Shown here: positions 24,747 through 34,507 of the stretch, piece by piece
How the letters are laid out: each line of letters opens with the position of its first letter
How positions within the stretch are numbered: the first letter of the stretch is position 1
Source of the DNA: Rhodoferax sp.
GTDB taxonomy: Bacteria > Pseudomonadota > Gammaproteobacteria > Burkholderiales > Burkholderiaceae_C
Length of the DNA: 34,507 bases
Assembly (NCBI GenBank): GCA_028711355.1
Contig: JAQTSL010000003.1
Coordinates: forward strand, 1 to 34,507
Direction of reading: 5' to 3'
Notes under the pieces: generated by a model
Database searches by the model: none
The model's input: only the letters and a program-made list of their open reading frames with translations
What the model was told of the DNA's origin: nothing
Position numbers and translations under genes: made by a program

Positions 24747-27721
24747 TGCAGTTGCTGCACTCCCCTGAACAAGCCGCGCAGTGGTTGCGGGCCAAGGGCT
24801 GTACCGGCCTGGGTTGCGATAGCCGCAAGTTGCAGCCGGGCGACGGTTTGCTGGCGTGGCCCGGTGCCCGCTCCGATGCGCGTAGCCACGTCATGGCAGC
24901 GCTACCGGCGGGTGCGCCAGCTTGTTTGGTCGAGGCTGAAGGGGTCGAGCGTTTTGGTTTGAGCGACGCGCGCGTCGCCAGTTACCCCGGCTTGCAGGCG
25001 CACAGCGGCCTGGTGGCCGACGCCTTCTTTGAGCACCCCAGCCAGCAGCTCAAGCTGCTGGCGGTGACTGGCACCAACGGCAAGACGTCAAGCGCCTGGT
25101 GGATCGCCCAGGCGCTCTCAAATTTAAAGCGGCCTGGGCCCGTGCGCTGTGCTGTGATCGGTACTTTGGGCATTGGTTACGGACCAGCGCTGGTGGCCAC
25201 CGGTCTGACCACCCCCGACGCGCCGACGCTGCAGACGGCGCTGGCCCGACTGGTCGCCGAGGGTGCGCAGGCCTGCGCCATCGAAGCGTCTTCGATCGGG
25301 CTGCAAGAGCATCGTCTGGACGGCACCTGCATCCACACGGCGCTGTTGACCAACCTGACGCAAGACCATCTGGACTACCACGGCAACATGGCTGCTTACG
25401 GCGCCGCCAAGGCGGCGTTGTTTGACTGGCCCGGCCTGCGCGCGGCGGTGATCAATGTCGATGACCCGTTTGGCGCGGCACTGGCGCAACGGTTGGCGGC
25501 ACGCCAGCAAGTTGATGCGCCAGCACTCTGGACGCTGTCGGTGCGCACTGGTGCCGACAACCACGCACGCTTGCAGGCGCAGGCGATCGAGCACGCCAGC
25601 GGCGGCGTCGGTTTTGACGTGGTTGAAGGCGTGCAGCGCGTGCGGCTGGCGACCCAACTGGTGGGCGACTACAACGTGGCCAACCTGCTGGGCGTGATTG
25701 CCGCGCTGCGCACGCTGGAGGTGCCGCTGGTTGATGCGGTACAGGCCTGCGCCGCACTGACCCCGGTGCCCGGGCGCATGGAATGCGTCAGCCTGCCAGG
25801 CCAGCCGCTGGTGGCGGTGGACTATGCCCATACGCCCGACGCACTGGCCAAGGCGTTGGATGCTTTGCGCCCCTTGGCGCAGCAACGCGGCGGCAAGCTG
25901 TGGTGTGTTTTTGGCTGCGGCGGTGACCGCGACAACAGCAAACGGCCGCTGATGGGTGCGCTGGCCGGGCGTGCTGCCGACTGCGTGCTGGTGACCAGCG
26001 ACAACCCGCGCAGCGAGGTGATGGAGGCCATCATCAGTCAGATATTGCTCGGTCTGGAGGGCGTGCCGGGGGTGCGGGTCGAGCCCGACCGGGCACGCGC
26101 CATCGCCCAGGCCATCGACGCCGCGGCGCCAGAAGACGTACTGCTGGTGGCGGGCAAGGGGCACGAGGATTACCAGGAAATCAAGGGCCAGCGGTTGCCG
26201 TTTTCCGACCTGGTGCAGGTGCGCCAGGCGCTGGCGCTGCGCGTCGGGGTTGCGGGTGAAACCACCGCTGCACCGTCCCAACTGAGCGCGTCGGTGTCGA
26301 TGATGATGACGGCGGCACAGGTGAGCGGTTGGCTGGCTTCGGCCACGTCCGTCGGACTGGCAGAAGGAGCCACGTTTGGCTTTGACCGGGTGCAGACCGA
26401 CTCGCGCAGCGTCGCACCCGGTGATCTGTTTGTGGCGCTGCGCGGTGAGCACTTTGACGCCAGCGACTTTCTGGCCGACGTGCGCGCCAAGGGTGCGCTG
26501 GCCGCCATCTGCCAGGGTGACCAGGCGGCCGCCAAGCTGGCGCAGGCCGGATTGCCAGGCTGGCGGGTTGTCGATACACGCCGGGCGCTGGCGCAATTGG
26601 CCGCTGGTTACCGGGCCCAGTTTGCACTGCCGCTGATCGGTGTCACCGGCAGCAATGGCAAAACCACGGTAACGCAGATGATCGCGTCGATCCTGCGCGC
26701 CGACCAGGGCGCGGCGGCGCTGGCCACGCAGGGGAATCTGAACAACGACATTGGCGTGCCGCAAACCGTGCTGCGGCTACGCCCGGCGCACCAGATTGCG
26801 GTGGTTGAAATGGGCATGAACCACCCTGGCGAGATCGCCAGCCTGGCAGCGGTGGCCCAGCCGACCGTGGCGCTGGTCAACAACGCGCAGCGCGAGCATC
26901 TGGAATTCATGCAGACGGTGCAGGCCGTGGCAGAGGAAAATGGCTCGGTCATCAGCGCTTTGCCGCCCGATGGCGTGGCGGTCTTTCCGGCCGACGATGC
27001 CTTTAGTGGGCGCTGGGCCACGCTGGCTGGCAACCGGCGCACGCTGCGTTTTGCGGTTGACGCCAGCGTGGCTGCCGAGGTGTTTGTATTGCAGGCGACC
27101 TGGAATCAAGCCGCGTGGCAGGTGCGCGCCGCCACGCCAGCCGGTGAGCTGGTTTACACACTGCACATTGCCGGTGCGCACAACGTCAAAAATTCGCTGG
27201 CGGCCATGGCGTGCGCGCTGGCCGCGGGCGTGTCGCTGGCCGCGATTGCCCAGGGCCTGTGCGCTTTTGAACCGGTCAAAGGACGCAGCCGGGCGCTGCA
27301 AGTGAGCTATCAGGGCCGCAGCATTACGTTGGTGGACGACAGCTACAACGCCAACCCCGATTCGGTGCGCGCCGCCATCAATGTGCTGGCCACGCTGCCG
27401 GGGCCACGCCTGCTGGTGCTGGGCGACATGGGCGAGGTGGGCGACCAGGGGCCGCAGTTTCACGCCGAGGCGCTGCGCGATGCGCTTACAAAAAATATAG
27501 AAAAAGTGCTGGTCACCGGTGCTGCTACTGCGCAAGCCGCTATGCAATTTAAAGCGGTCAAGGTGCTGCCCGAGATTGATGCGTTGCAAGCAGCGGTGCT
27601 GGCCGAGCTGCCGGTGGTTGCCAGCGTGCTGGTCAAGGGCTCACGCTTCATGCAGATGGAGCGGGTGGTGCAGGCGGTGCTGGCGGCCACGTCGCCGCTG
27701 GAGGGGGACAAGACATGTTGA
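24746..27721 (+). CDS. murE-murF: bifunctional MurE-MurF ligase (fusion)
   Basis: One 991-aa chain carrying two successive Mur ligases. Residues 1 to about 495 are MurE: ATP site GTNGKT (109-114) and DNPR (419-422), the signature for adding meso-diaminopimelate. Residues about 519-991 are MurF: ATP site GSNGKTT (635-641), [10 protein letters not shown] and a DSYNANPDS segment, adding D-Ala-D-Ala. The joint (about 497-518, Thr/Ala/Ser-rich) leads into three consecutive Met codons (ATGs at 26300-26308), perhaps a relic of the separate murF start. MurE-MurF fusions are known in other Burkholderiales such as Bordetella. A patch of unusual codons at 27485-27555 encodes [20 protein letters not shown]. 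Overlaps mraY by 7 nt. Confidence 0.97.
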   Translation: MQLLHSPEQAAQWLRAKGCTGLGCDSRKLQPGDGLLAWPGARSDARSHVMAALPAGAPACLVEAEGVERFGLSDARVASYPGLQAHSGLVADAFFEHPSQQLKLLAVTGTNGKTSSAWWIAQALSNLKRPGPVRCAVIGTLGIGYGPALVATGLTTPDAPTLQTALARLVAEGAQACAIEASSIGLQEHRLDGTCIHTALLTNLTQDHLDYHGNMAAYGAAKAALFDWPGLRAAVINVDDPFGAALAQRLAARQQVDAPALWTLSVRTGADNHARLQAQAIEHASGGVGFDVVEGVQRVRLATQLVGDYNVANLLGVIAALRTLEVPLVDAVQACAALTPVPGRMECVSLPGQPLVAVDYAHTPDALAKALDALRPLAQQRGGKLWCVFGCGGDRDNSKRPLMGALAGRAADCVLVTSDNPRSEVMEAIISQILLGLEGVPGVRVEPDRARAIAQAIDAAAPEDVLLVAGKGHEDYQEIKGQRLPFSDLVQVRQALALRVGVAGETTAAPSQLSASVSMMMTAAQVSGWLASATSVGLAEGATFGFDRVQTDSRSVAPGDLFVALRGEHFDASDFLADVRAKGALAAICQGDQAAAKLAQAGLPGWRVVDTRRALAQLAAGYRAQFALPLIGVTGSNGKTTVTQMIASILRADQGAAALATQGNLNNDIGVPQTVLRLRPAHQIAVVEMGMNHPGEIASLAAVAQPTVALVNNAQREHLEFMQTVQAVAEENGSVISALPPDGVAVFPADDAFSGRWATLAGNRRTLRFAVDASVAAEVFVLQATWNQAAWQVRAATPAGELVYTLHIAGAHNVKNSLAAMACALAAGVSLAAIAQGLCAFEPVKGRSRALQVSYQGRSITLVDDSYNANPDSVRAAINVLATLPGPRLLVLGDMGEVGDQGPQFHAEALRDALTKNIEKVLVTGAATAQAAMQFKAVKVLPEIDALQAAVLAELPVVASVLVKGSRFMQMERVVQAVLAATSPLEGDKTC

Positions 27722-28893
27722 TCTGGCTGGCGCAATGGTTGCAAACGCTGTCGCCCGACCTGGGCTTCTTGCGCGTGTTCCAGTATCAGACCTTCCGCGC
27801 GGTGATGGCTGCCATGACGGCCTTGTTGATGGGGTTGGCCGCTGGGCCGTGGGTGATCCGCCGTCTGACGGAGCTGAAGATCGGCCAGCCGATTCGCGGC
27901 TACGGCATGGAATCGCACCTGAGCAAAAGCGGCACCCCGACCATGGGCGGCGTGCTGATCTTGCTGTGCATTGCGGTTTCTACCTTGTTGTGGTTTGACT
28001 GGAGCAACCGCTTTGTCTGGATCGTGCTGATTGTGACGCTGGGCTTTGGCGCCATTGGTTGGGTCGATGACTGGCGCAAGGTGGTCAACAAAGACCCCGA
28101 GGGGATGCGCTCGCGCGAGAAATATTTCTGGCAGTCGGCGATCGGCCTGGTGGCGGCGCTGTACCTGGTGTTTTCCATTTCAGAGAACACCAACTACCGC
28201 GTGCTGGAACTGTTTTTTACCTGGGTCCAGTCGGGCTTTGACCTGAGTCTGCCGCCCAAGGCCGGGCTGATGGTGCCATTTTTCAAGGAGATCAGCTACC
28301 CGCTGGGCGTGCTGGGCTTTGTGATCTTGTCGTACCTGGTGATCGTCGGGTCGAGCAACGCGGTCAACCTGACCGACGGTCTGGACGGTCTGGCGATCAT
28401 GCCGGTGGTGATGGTTGGCGCCTGTCTGGGCATTTTTTCCTATGTCACCGGTAACGTGGTGTTTGCGCGCTACTTGTTGCTGCCGCACATTGCCGGGGCC
28501 GGCGAGCTGATGATCTTTTGCGCCGCCATGGCCGGTGCCGGGCTGGCCTTTTTGTGGTTCAACACGCACCCGGCGCAGGTGTTCATGGGCGACGTTGGCG
28601 CGCTGGCGTTGGGTGGGGCGCTGGGCACCATTGCGGTGATCGTGCGGCAAGAGATTGTGCTGGCGATCATGGGCGGCGTGTTTGTGGCCGAAGCGTTGTC
28701 GGTGATGTTGCAGGTGGCGTATTTCAAGTACACCAAAAAGCGCACCGGTATTGGCCAGCGCATCTTGAAGATGGCGCCGCTGCACCACCATTTTGAGAAA
28801 AGCGGCTGGAAAGAAACGCAAGTGGTGGTGCGCTTCTGGATCATCACCATACTGCTGTGTCTGGTCGGGCTGACCACCTTGAAGCTGCGTTAA
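27715..28893 (+). CDS. mraY: phospho-MurNAc-pentapeptide transferase MraY
   Basis: Integral membrane enzyme transferring phospho-MurNAc-pentapeptide to undecaprenyl phosphate to make lipid I. About ten transmembrane helices. Conserved motifs: SGTPTMGG near residue 72, the Asp pair in GWVDDWRK (118-119), [13 protein letters not shown] near 217-229, FMGDVG near 290 and [15 protein letters not shown] near 352. 392 aa is longer than E. coli MraY (360) because of an extended periplasmic loop near residues 155-185 ([20 protein letters not shown]), a feature I recall for other betaproteobacteria. ATG 27715 overlaps the murF end by 7 nt. Confidence 0.97.
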   Translation: MLIWLAQWLQTLSPDLGFLRVFQYQTFRAVMAAMTALLMGLAAGPWVIRRLTELKIGQPIRGYGMESHLSKSGTPTMGGVLILLCIAVSTLLWFDWSNRFVWIVLIVTLGFGAIGWVDDWRKVVNKDPEGMRSREKYFWQSAIGLVAALYLVFSISENTNYRVLELFFTWVQSGFDLSLPPKAGLMVPFFKEISYPLGVLGFVILSYLVIVGSSNAVNLTDGLDGLAIMPVVMVGACLGIFSYVTGNVVFARYLLLPHIAGAGELMIFCAAMAGAGLAFLWFNTHPAQVFMGDVGALALGGALGTIAVIVRQEIVLAIMGGVFVAEALSVMLQVAYFKYTKKRTGIGQRILKMAPLHHHFEKSGWKETQVVVRFWIITILLCLVGLTTLKLR

Positions 28894-28911
28894 CGTTCAT
28901 GGCAATAAATC

Positions 28912-29029
28912 CACCCCGAAGCATGAAAAATAGCTGTCATTGCGGGCCGCGACCCGCAATCCAGTGCGTCCAAATTCATGGATACCGGGTCGTGGCCCGG
29001 TATGACAACCTGTCTTTTCACGCTAAATC
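28912..29029 (+). repeat. paired-palindrome intergenic element, copy 2 (before murD)
   Basis: Second copy of the element at 3701-3827. Hairpin A: ATTGCGGG (28939-28946)/CCCGCAAT (28953-28960). Hairpin B: ATACCGGG (28982-28989)/CCCGGTAT (28996-29003), each with perfect 8-bp arms and 6-nt loops. Flanks TGTCA and TGACA give overall inverted symmetry. The conserved tail TTCACG.TAAAT ends 1-2 nt before the murD ATG at 29030. It interrupts a cluster whose other junctions overlap. Confidence 0.88.
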
Positions 29030-30547
29030 ATGAACGATCTGCAAGACCAACACGTTCTGATTCTCGGCCTGGGCGCTTCGGGCCTGGCGATGGCGCGCTG
29101 GTGCGTGCGCTGCGGCGCGCGGGTGACCGTGGCCGACACGCGCGCGGCACCACCGCAACTGGCCACTTTGCAGCGTGATGTACCTGCTGCGCAATTTGTC
29201 AGTGGTGTGCTGGATGCAGCGCTGGTGCAGGGCACCGACGTGCGTGCCGTGTTCAAGAGTCCGGGCCTGAGCCCGGTTCAAGTTGCTCCTGTGATGCAAG
29301 CAGCCAGCGCAAGGGGGCTGTGGGCTAGCGGCGAATTAGGCTTGTATGCCCGGGCGCTGGCGCAGCTCAAGACAGGACGCGGTTACGCACCTGCTGTGCT
29401 GGCCGTGACCGGCACCAACGGCAAAACCACGGTCACGTCGCTGACTGGGCAACTGGTCGAGCGCGCGGGTAAGACGGTGGCGGTGGCGGGCAACATCGGC
29501 CCCACGTTGCTCGACACGCTGGCCCAGCGGCTCGCTGCCGACGCGTTACCCGAGGTCTGGGTGCTGGAGCTTTCCAGCTTTCAGCTTGACGGCGTGCATG
29601 GTTTTGAGCCCACCGCCGCCGCAGTGCTCAACATCACCCAGGATCATCTGGACTGGCACGGCAGCATGGCCGCTTACGCGCAGACCAAGAGCAGCATCTT
29701 TGGCCAGCAGGGATTGATGGTGCTCAACCGCGACGACGACGAAGTCATGCGGATGCTGCCGCCCCCGACTAAGGTAAAACGGCAACGGCCACAGCAGCGC
29801 GCTTGCATCCTTTTTGGCGGTGACATGCCGCAGCGCCCGGGCGACTTTGGCATCGAGACCGTCAACGGCATGACGTGGCTGGTGCGTGCGCAGGAAGCCG
29901 ATGAAACCGGGCGCAAACCTGGCGCGGCGGCTGACCAGTTGTTTATCCAGCGCCTGCTGCCCGCCGATGCGCTGCGTATTCGGGGTCGCCACAACGCCCT
30001 CAACGCCTTGTCCGCGCTGGCGCTGGCCAGCAGCGCCGGTTGTGCGCTGGCTCCCATGCTATACGGTTTGCGCGACTACCGTGGTGAGCCGCACCGGGTG
30101 CAGCCAATCGGCAGCGTCAACGCGGTCGAATACTTTGACGACAGCAAAGGCACCAATGTCGGCGCCAGCGTGGCCGCGCTGATCGGGCTGGGTGCTGAGC
30201 GCAAAGTGGTGGTGATTCTGGGTGGCGAAGGCAAGGGGCAGGACTTTGCGCCACTGGCCGAGCCAGTGCGCCGCCTTGTGCGTGCGGTGCTGCTGATCGG
30301 GCGTGACGCGCCGATCATTCGCGCTGCGTTGGCCGACTGCGGAACGCCCCTGATCGATGCAAGCAGCATGGCCGACGCCGTGGCGCGGGCCAGCGCCCAA
30401 GCCCGCGCCGGTGACGCGGTGTTGATGTCGCCGGCCTGCGCCAGCTTTGACATGTTTGACAACTACGAGCACCGTGCCCACGCCTTTGTGCAAGCCGTGC
30501 GCGAGCTGGCGCTGGACGCTGGCACCGATCTGGAGGTGCCAGCGTGA
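29030..30547 (+). CDS. murD: UDP-MurNAc-L-alanine:D-glutamate ligase MurD
   Basis: Cytoplasmic ATP-dependent ligase adding D-glutamate to UDP-MurNAc-L-Ala. N-terminal Rossmann-like domain ([19 protein letters not shown]), ATP site GTNGKTT (128-134), ELSSFQLD and [17 protein letters not shown] in the central domain, and [11 protein letters not shown] plus [17 protein letters not shown] in the C-terminal domain. At 505 aa it exceeds E. coli MurD (438), with extra residues around 240-310 ([20 protein letters not shown] to [12 protein letters not shown]). Start ATG 29030, without a clear Shine-Dalgarno because the upstream DNA is the repeat element. Its stop overlaps the ftsW GTG. Confidence 0.96.
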   Translation: MNDLQDQHVLILGLGASGLAMARWCVRCGARVTVADTRAAPPQLATLQRDVPAAQFVSGVLDAALVQGTDVRAVFKSPGLSPVQVAPVMQAASARGLWASGELGLYARALAQLKTGRGYAPAVLAVTGTNGKTTVTSLTGQLVERAGKTVAVAGNIGPTLLDTLAQRLAADALPEVWVLELSSFQLDGVHGFEPTAAAVLNITQDHLDWHGSMAAYAQTKSSIFGQQGLMVLNRDDDEVMRMLPPPTKVKRQRPQQRACILFGGDMPQRPGDFGIETVNGMTWLVRAQEADETGRKPGAAADQLFIQRLLPADALRIRGRHNALNALSALALASSAGCALAPMLYGLRDYRGEPHRVQPIGSVNAVEYFDDSKGTNVGASVAALIGLGAERKVVVILGGEGKGQDFAPLAEPVRRLVRAVLLIGRDAPIIRAALADCGTPLIDASSMADAVARASAQARAGDAVLMSPACASFDMFDNYEHRAHAFVQAVRELALDAGTDLEVPA

Positions 30548-31812
30548 GCGCCGTCGCCATGACCTTGCAACAGCGCGTGCTGGGCTGGTTCGGCATGGCG
30601 TCTGTGCCTTCTGCCGATGTGTTGCCGGTGTGGCTGGGTCAGGGTCGGCTGACGGCCACACCGGCATCCATGGGGCGCGCCCAGGGCTATGACCAGGCGC
30701 TGGTATGGGTCTGCGTGGTGCTGTTGCTGTGGGGGCTGGTGATGGTCTATTCGGCGTCGATCGCACTGCCGCAAAACCCGCGCTTTGCCCGTTACACCCC
30801 AACCTACTTTTTGGCGCGTCACGCGATGTGGTTGTTGCTGGCACTGCTGGCGGCACTGCTGACCTACACCGTACCAATGGCGGTTTGGGAGCGGTCAGCG
30901 CGCCCGCTGTTTCTATTGTCGTTGTTGCTGCTGGTACTGGTGCTGATTCCGCACGTGGGCAAGGTGGTCTATGGCGCGCGGCGCTGGATCGGCGTTGGGC
31001 CGATGAGTTTTCAGCCGTCCGAGTTGGCCAAGTTGACCGTGCTGCTGTACGCGGCAGATTACATGGTGCGCAAGATGGATGTGAAAGAGCGCTTTTTTCA
31101 CGCGGTTTGGCCGATGGGCGCAGCGGTGGCGGTGGTCGGGGTGCTGTTGCTGGCCGAGCCCGATATGGGCGCCTTTATGGTGATCGCGGTGATTGCCATG
31201 GGCATATTGTTTCTGGGTGGCGTCAATGCGCGCATGTTTTTTGTGATTGCGACCATTCTGGTGGTGGCGTTCAGCTTGATCATTGCGTCGAGCCAGTGGC
31301 GGCGTGAGCGCATTTTTGCCTACCTGGACCCGTGGAGCGAGACCAACGCGCTGGCCAAGGGTTACCAGCTTACCCATTCGCTGATTGCCATTGGTCGCGG
31401 CGAAATATTTGGCGTGGGGTTGGGCGGCAGCGTCGAAAAGCTCAACTGGCTGCCCGAGGCGCATACCGACTTTTTGCTGGCGGTGATCGGCGAAGAGTTT
31501 GGCCTGATCGGCGTGGTACTGGTGATCGGCCTGTTTCTGTGGCTGGTGCGGCGCATGATGTCGATTGGCCGCCAGGCGATTGCGCTGGAGCGGGTCTTTG
31601 CCGGGCTGGTGGCGCAGGGGGTGGCGGTCTGGATGGGGTTTCAGGCGTTCATCAACATGGGCGTGAACCTGGGAGCCTTGCCGACCAAGGGCCTGACGTT
31701 GCCGCTGATGAGCTACGGCGGCTCGGCGGTGCTGATCAACCTGGTGGCGATTGCCGTGGTACTGCGCGTTGACAGAGAGAACAGAACGCTCATGCACGGA
31801 GGCCGGGTATGA
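30544..31812 (+). CDS. ftsW: septal glycosyltransferase FtsW (SEDS family)
   Basis: Membrane lipid II polymerase of the divisome, partner of FtsI. Start GTG 30544 has a strong GGAGG at 30532-30536 with a 7-nt spacer and overlaps the murD stop (GTGA); ATG 30559 is the alternative. A roughly 55-residue cytoplasmic N-terminus is followed by about ten helices. SEDS motifs: GLVMVYSAS near 65, [20 protein letters not shown] near 143-162, [11 protein letters not shown] near 202, [19 protein letters not shown] near 296 with the loop-4 catalytic Asp expected in this region, and [11 protein letters not shown] near 384. 422 aa. Confidence 0.96.
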   Translation: MSAVAMTLQQRVLGWFGMASVPSADVLPVWLGQGRLTATPASMGRAQGYDQALVWVCVVLLLWGLVMVYSASIALPQNPRFARYTPTYFLARHAMWLLLALLAALLTYTVPMAVWERSARPLFLLSLLLLVLVLIPHVGKVVYGARRWIGVGPMSFQPSELAKLTVLLYAADYMVRKMDVKERFFHAVWPMGAAVAVVGVLLLAEPDMGAFMVIAVIAMGILFLGGVNARMFFVIATILVVAFSLIIASSQWRRERIFAYLDPWSETNALAKGYQLTHSLIAIGRGEIFGVGLGGSVEKLNWLPEAHTDFLLAVIGEEFGLIGVVLVIGLFLWLVRRMMSIGRQAIALERVFAGLVAQGVAVWMGFQAFINMGVNLGALPTKGLTLPLMSYGGSAVLINLVAIAVVLRVDRENRTLMHGGRV

Positions 31813-32885
31813 GCCAAACTGTTTTGATCATGGCGGGCGGTACCGGCGGTCATATCTTTGCGGGTCTGGCGCTGGCGCACGCGTTGCGGGACAACGGTTG
31901 GCGCGTGCATTGGCTGGGCGGACGCGGCAGCAGCGCGCAGCCCAGCATGGAAAGCCAGTTGGTACCCAAAGAAGGCTTTGCCTTTGAAGCGATCGACTTT
32001 GGCGGTGTACGCGGCAAGGGCCTGGCGACCGTGCTGCTGCTGCCGCTGCGTCTGCTCAAGGCGTTCTGGCAAAGCATCGCCGTGATCCGCCGGGTCCGTC
32101 CGGACGTGGTGGTCGGTTTGGGCGGCTACATCACTTTTCCCGCGGGCATGATGAGCGTGTTGCTGGGCAAGCCGCTGCTGCTGCACGAGCAGAACTCAGT
32201 GGCTGGCTTGGCCAACAAGGTGCTGAGCCAAGTCGCCGATCGGGTCTTTTGCGCTTTTCCTGATGTGATCAAGCGCGCGCATTGGATCGGCAACCCGTTG
32301 CGCGCGGCGTTTTTACGGGTGCCCGACCCGGCGCAGCGCTTTGCCGGGCGCAGCGGGCCACTGCGCCTGCTGGTGGTGGGCGGCAGTCTGGGTGCCAAAG
32401 CCTTAAATGAAATCGTGCCGCAGGCGCTGGCCTTGCTGCCCCCAGATCAGCGCCCCGGTGTGGTCCATCAAAGCGGCGCCAAACAGATTGACGCGCTGCG
32501 TGCCAACTACGGCGCTGCTGGTGTGAGCGCCGAGCTGACGCCGTTTATTGATGACACCGCGCAGGCGTTTGCCGACGCCGACCTGGTGATTTGTCGCGCT
32601 GGTGCCAGCACCGTCACCGAACTGGCGGCAGTCGGCGCCGCCGCGCTGTTGGTGCCGTTCCCGTTTGCGGTGGACGATCACCAGACCACCAATGCGCGCT
32701 TTTTGGTCGATGCGGATGCGGCGTGGCTGGTGCCACAGGCCGAGCTGAGCCCTGAAAAACTGGCTCAACTGCTATTAACAATGGAGCGTCCTGCGCTCTT
32801 GCATAAAGCGCTACAAGCCAAAAAGATGCAAAAACGTGAGGCCACCGAACAGTTGCTGGCGGCCTGCCAGGAGTTGATCGCATGA
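31809..32885 (+). CDS. murG: UDP-GlcNAc:lipid I glycosyltransferase MurG
   Basis: Peripheral membrane GT-B enzyme adding GlcNAc to lipid I to make lipid II. Motifs: N-terminal glycine-rich [28 protein letters not shown] near 98, [14 protein letters not shown] near 128, second glycine-rich [13 protein letters not shown] near 189 and [15 protein letters not shown] near 264, [14 protein letters not shown] near 284. 358 aa is normal (E. coli 355). Codons for residues about 318-340 ([20 protein letters not shown]) are AT-richer than the rest and match the short dispersed repeat. Start overlaps ftsW by 4 nt, stop overlaps murC by 4 nt. Confidence 0.97.
   Translation: MSQTVLIMAGGTGGHIFAGLALAHALRDNGWRVHWLGGRGSSAQPSMESQLVPKEGFAFEAIDFGGVRGKGLATVLLLPLRLLKAFWQSIAVIRRVRPDVVVGLGGYITFPAGMMSVLLGKPLLLHEQNSVAGLANKVLSQVADRVFCAFPDVIKRAHWIGNPLRAAFLRVPDPAQRFAGRSGPLRLLVVGGSLGAKALNEIVPQALALLPPDQRPGVVHQSGAKQIDALRANYGAAGVSAELTPFIDDTAQAFADADLVICRAGASTVTELAAVGAAALLVPFPFAVDDHQTTNARFLVDADAAWLVPQAELSPEKLAQLLLTMERPALLHKALQAKKMQKREATEQLLAACQELIA
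32761..32826 (+). repeat. dispersed short repeat copy inside murG (in frame)
   Basis: ACTGCTATTAACAATGGAGC at the left and CATAAAGCGCTACAAGCCAA at the right (core AAAGCGCTACAAGC, 32804-32817) around a GCGTCCTGCGC centre. The right half resembles the dapF core and the complement of the intergenic copy. Read in frame, near the C-terminus of MurG, where the local codon choice (cta, tta, aca) is unlike the rest of the gene. Confidence 0.45.
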
Positions 32886-34315
32886 AGCACGCCATCAAAC
32901 ACATCCACTTTGTCGGCATCGGTGGTGTCGGTATGTCGGGTATTGCCGAGATTTTGTTCAATCTGGGTTACACCATTTCGGGTTCCGACCAGGCCGACAG
33001 CGCCACCTTGCAGCGTCTGGCCGGTCTGGGCATTCGCACCCATGTCGGTCACGGCGCAGAGCACATCGCCGGCGCCGACGCGGTGGTGACCTCGACGGCG
33101 GTGCACGGCGACAACCCCGAGGTGATTGCCGCGCGCGCGGCGCACATCCCGGTGGTGCCACGCGCGCTGATGCTGGCCGAGCTGATGCGCCTGAAAACCG
33201 GCATTGCCATTGCCGGCACCCACGGCAAAACCACCACCACCAGCCTGGTCGCCAGCGTGCTGGCTGAGGCCGGGCTGGACCCGACGTTTGTCATCGGTGG
33301 GCGCCTGAACAGCGCCGGTGCCAATGCCCGCCTGGGCAAGGGCGACTACATCGTGGTCGAGGCCGACGAGTCGGACGCGTCGTTTTTGAACCTGCTGCCG
33401 GTGCTGGCGGTGGTGACCAACATCGACGCCGATCACATGGAAACTTACGGTCACGACTTTGCCAAGCTCAAGCAGGCGTTTGTTGACTTTTTGCACAAGA
33501 TGCCGTTCTACGGCACGGCCATTCTTTGCACCGACGACGCGGCGCTGCGCTCGATCGTGGCGCAGGTGACCTGTCCGGTTACCAGCTACGGCTTCGATGA
33601 GGGGGCCGAAGTGCGCGCGTTGGACGTGCGTGCCGTCGGCGCCCAAATGCACTTTACCGTGCAGCGGCGCAATGGTGTGGTGTTGCCTGACCTGGCGGTG
33701 GTGCTGAACTTGCCAGGGCGGCACAACGTGCTTAATGCCTTGTCCGCCATTGCGGTGGCGGTGGAACTGGGCGTTGACGACGCGGCGGTGTTGCGCGCAT
33801 TGGCCAACTTTACCGGTGTCGGGCGGCGCTTTCAGCGCTATGGCGAGTTGCCCAGTGCCGATGGTGGCACGTTCACGCTGGTCGATGACTACGGTCACCA
33901 CCCGCGGGAAATGGCCGCCACGCTGGCAGCAGCGCGCGGCGCCTTTCCCGGGCGGCGCTTGCTGCTGGCGTTTCAGCCACACCGCTTTACCCGCACACGT
34001 GACTGCTTTGACGATTTTGTCAAGGTCATTGCGCAAGCCGACGCGGTGCTGCTGACCGAGGTTTACGCCGCCGGTGAAGCTCCGATCGTGGCGGCTGACG
34101 GGCGCAGCCTGGCGCGTGCGCTGCGCGTGGCCGGTCAGATCGAGCCGGTGTTTGTTGATGACGTGGCCGATCTGCCGCGCGCCATTGCAAGCAACGCCAA
34201 AGACGGCGACGTGGTGCTGTGCATGGGGGCCGGGTCGATTGGTGCAGTGAGCGCCAAGGTGGTTCATATGCTATCAAGTGCAGAGCTGTTTGCGCAGGAA
34301 GGACGAGGGCTATGA
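32882..34315 (+). CDS. murC: UDP-N-acetylmuramate:L-alanine ligase MurC
   Basis: First amino-acid ligase of the peptidoglycan pathway, adding L-alanine to UDP-MurNAc. N-terminal domain with [20 protein letters not shown] site GTHGKTTTT (112-120), [36 protein letters not shown], and the C-terminal [15 protein letters not shown] and FQPHRFTRT. 477 aa agrees with the family (E. coli 491). ATG 32882 overlaps murG by 4 nt and its stop overlaps the ddl ATG by 4 nt. The end of the gene (from 34263) is AT-richer and weakly resembles the dispersed short repeat. Confidence 0.97.
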   Translation: MKHAIKHIHFVGIGGVGMSGIAEILFNLGYTISGSDQADSATLQRLAGLGIRTHVGHGAEHIAGADAVVTSTAVHGDNPEVIAARAAHIPVVPRALMLAELMRLKTGIAIAGTHGKTTTTSLVASVLAEAGLDPTFVIGGRLNSAGANARLGKGDYIVVEADESDASFLNLLPVLAVVTNIDADHMETYGHDFAKLKQAFVDFLHKMPFYGTAILCTDDAALRSIVAQVTCPVTSYGFDEGAEVRALDVRAVGAQMHFTVQRRNGVVLPDLAVVLNLPGRHNVLNALSAIAVAVELGVDDAAVLRALANFTGVGRRFQRYGELPSADGGTFTLVDDYGHHPREMAATLAAARGAFPGRRLLLAFQPHRFTRTRDCFDDFVKVIAQADAVLLTEVYAAGEAPIVAADGRSLARALRVAGQIEPVFVDDVADLPRAIASNAKDGDVVLCMGAGSIGAVSAKVVHMLSSAELFAQEGRGL

Positions 34316-34507
34316 GGCAATTTGATATAAACACTGAAAAAGTGGCGGTGCTGCTGGGCGGTCGCTCGGCTGAACGCGAGGTGTCGCTCATGTCGGGCGC
34401 AGGCGTGCTCCAGGCGTTGCAAGGGCAGGGCGTGGATGCCCATGCCTTTGACCCGGCCGAGCGCGACTTGAGCGAGCTCAAAATACAAGGCTTTACCCGT
34501 TGCTTTA
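34312..34507 (+). CDS. ddl: D-alanine:D-alanine ligase Ddl, N-terminal part
   Basis: Only 65 codons lie in the window; the gene runs off the right edge. It begins [20 protein letters not shown] and continues [20 protein letters not shown], the ATP-grasp Ddl N-terminal domain with the [11 protein letters not shown] signature in which the Glu contacts the first D-alanine. Makes the D-Ala-D-Ala that MurF uses. ATG 34312 overlaps the murC stop (ATGA). In dcw clusters this paralogue is usually ddlB, followed by ftsQ. Confidence 0.95.
   Translation, partial: MRQFDINTEKVAVLLGGRSAEREVSLMSGAGVLQALQGQGVDAHAFDPAERDLSELKIQGFTRCF

Noticed and set aside
25124-26764. 546-codon minus-strand ORF opposite murE-murF
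   Set aside because: Antisense shadow in high-GC DNA; low-complexity His/Arg/Gln composition, no motifs, and the opposite strand is a clear Mur ligase.
32765-34267. 500-codon minus-strand ORF opposite murC
   Set aside because: Same cause: it mirrors murC, has no recognisable domain and no ribosome-binding site.
1-34507. tRNA, rRNA or riboswitch genes
   Set aside because: I looked for cloverleaf-type and known riboswitch patterns in the gaps and saw none; a covariance-model scan would be needed to exclude them fully.

Overview
The window looks like a chromosomal segment of a betaproteobacterium of the Comamonadaceae (Rhodoferax/Polaromonas-like). This rests on the fused murE-murF gene inside a canonical division/cell-wall (dcw) cluster, the thiol-poor beta-type DksA, the HslV leader form, the dapF-DUF484-xerC order and the type of short dispersed repeats. 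The assignment is recognition by protein and context, not a database search.

Left block (1-10682, mostly + strand): a partial NUDIX hydrolase on the minus strand diverges from dapF. It is followed by DUF484, xerC, a 104-residue orphan protein, the rRNA methyltransferase rlmI, a COG0523 metallochaperone GTPase, an N-terminally extended dksA, a STAS-domain protein and the protease pair hslV/hslU. Several intergenic gaps here hold palindromic repeats: a paired-palindrome element before rlmI, a tandem REP-like pair before hslV, and a degenerate repeat array that splits hslV from hslU.

Middle block (10683 to about 21000): this reads as an accessory insertion between hslU and mraZ. After a 22-bp perfect hairpin and about 430 bp without a recognisable gene come a Phd/YefM-VapC toxin-antitoxin pair, then a catabolic module: a 5-oxoprolinase-like fusion protein and a MarR-like regulator on the minus strand, diverging from a TRAP transporter (dctP-dctQ-dctM) and a DMT/EamA permease on the plus strand. 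The divergent spacer holds an array of three related half-sites overlapping a good marR promoter. The simplest reading is regulated uptake and ATP-dependent opening of 5-oxoproline (pyroglutamate) or a related cyclic amide.

Right block (21078-34507, all +): the dcw cluster mraZ-rsmH-ftsL-ftsI-murE::murF-mraY-murD-ftsW-murG-murC-ddl, with most genes overlapping by 1-7 nt. It starts with a promoter overlapping a four-repeat, 10-nt-period MraZ box. Its enzymes take UDP-MurNAc to lipid II (MurC, D, E, F, MraY, MurG, with Ddl supplying D-Ala-D-Ala and dapF at the other end of the window supplying meso-DAP). FtsL, FtsW and FtsI use lipid II at the septum. Two gaps in this otherwise compact cluster (mraZ/rsmH and mraY/murD) are filled by palindromic repeats.

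The least explained signals are the repeat families: a short palindromic sequence that occurs in frame inside dapF, rlmI and murG and again in non-coding DNA; a paired-palindrome element that stops just before two start codons; and a REP-like unit that supplies the last 14 codons of a protein.
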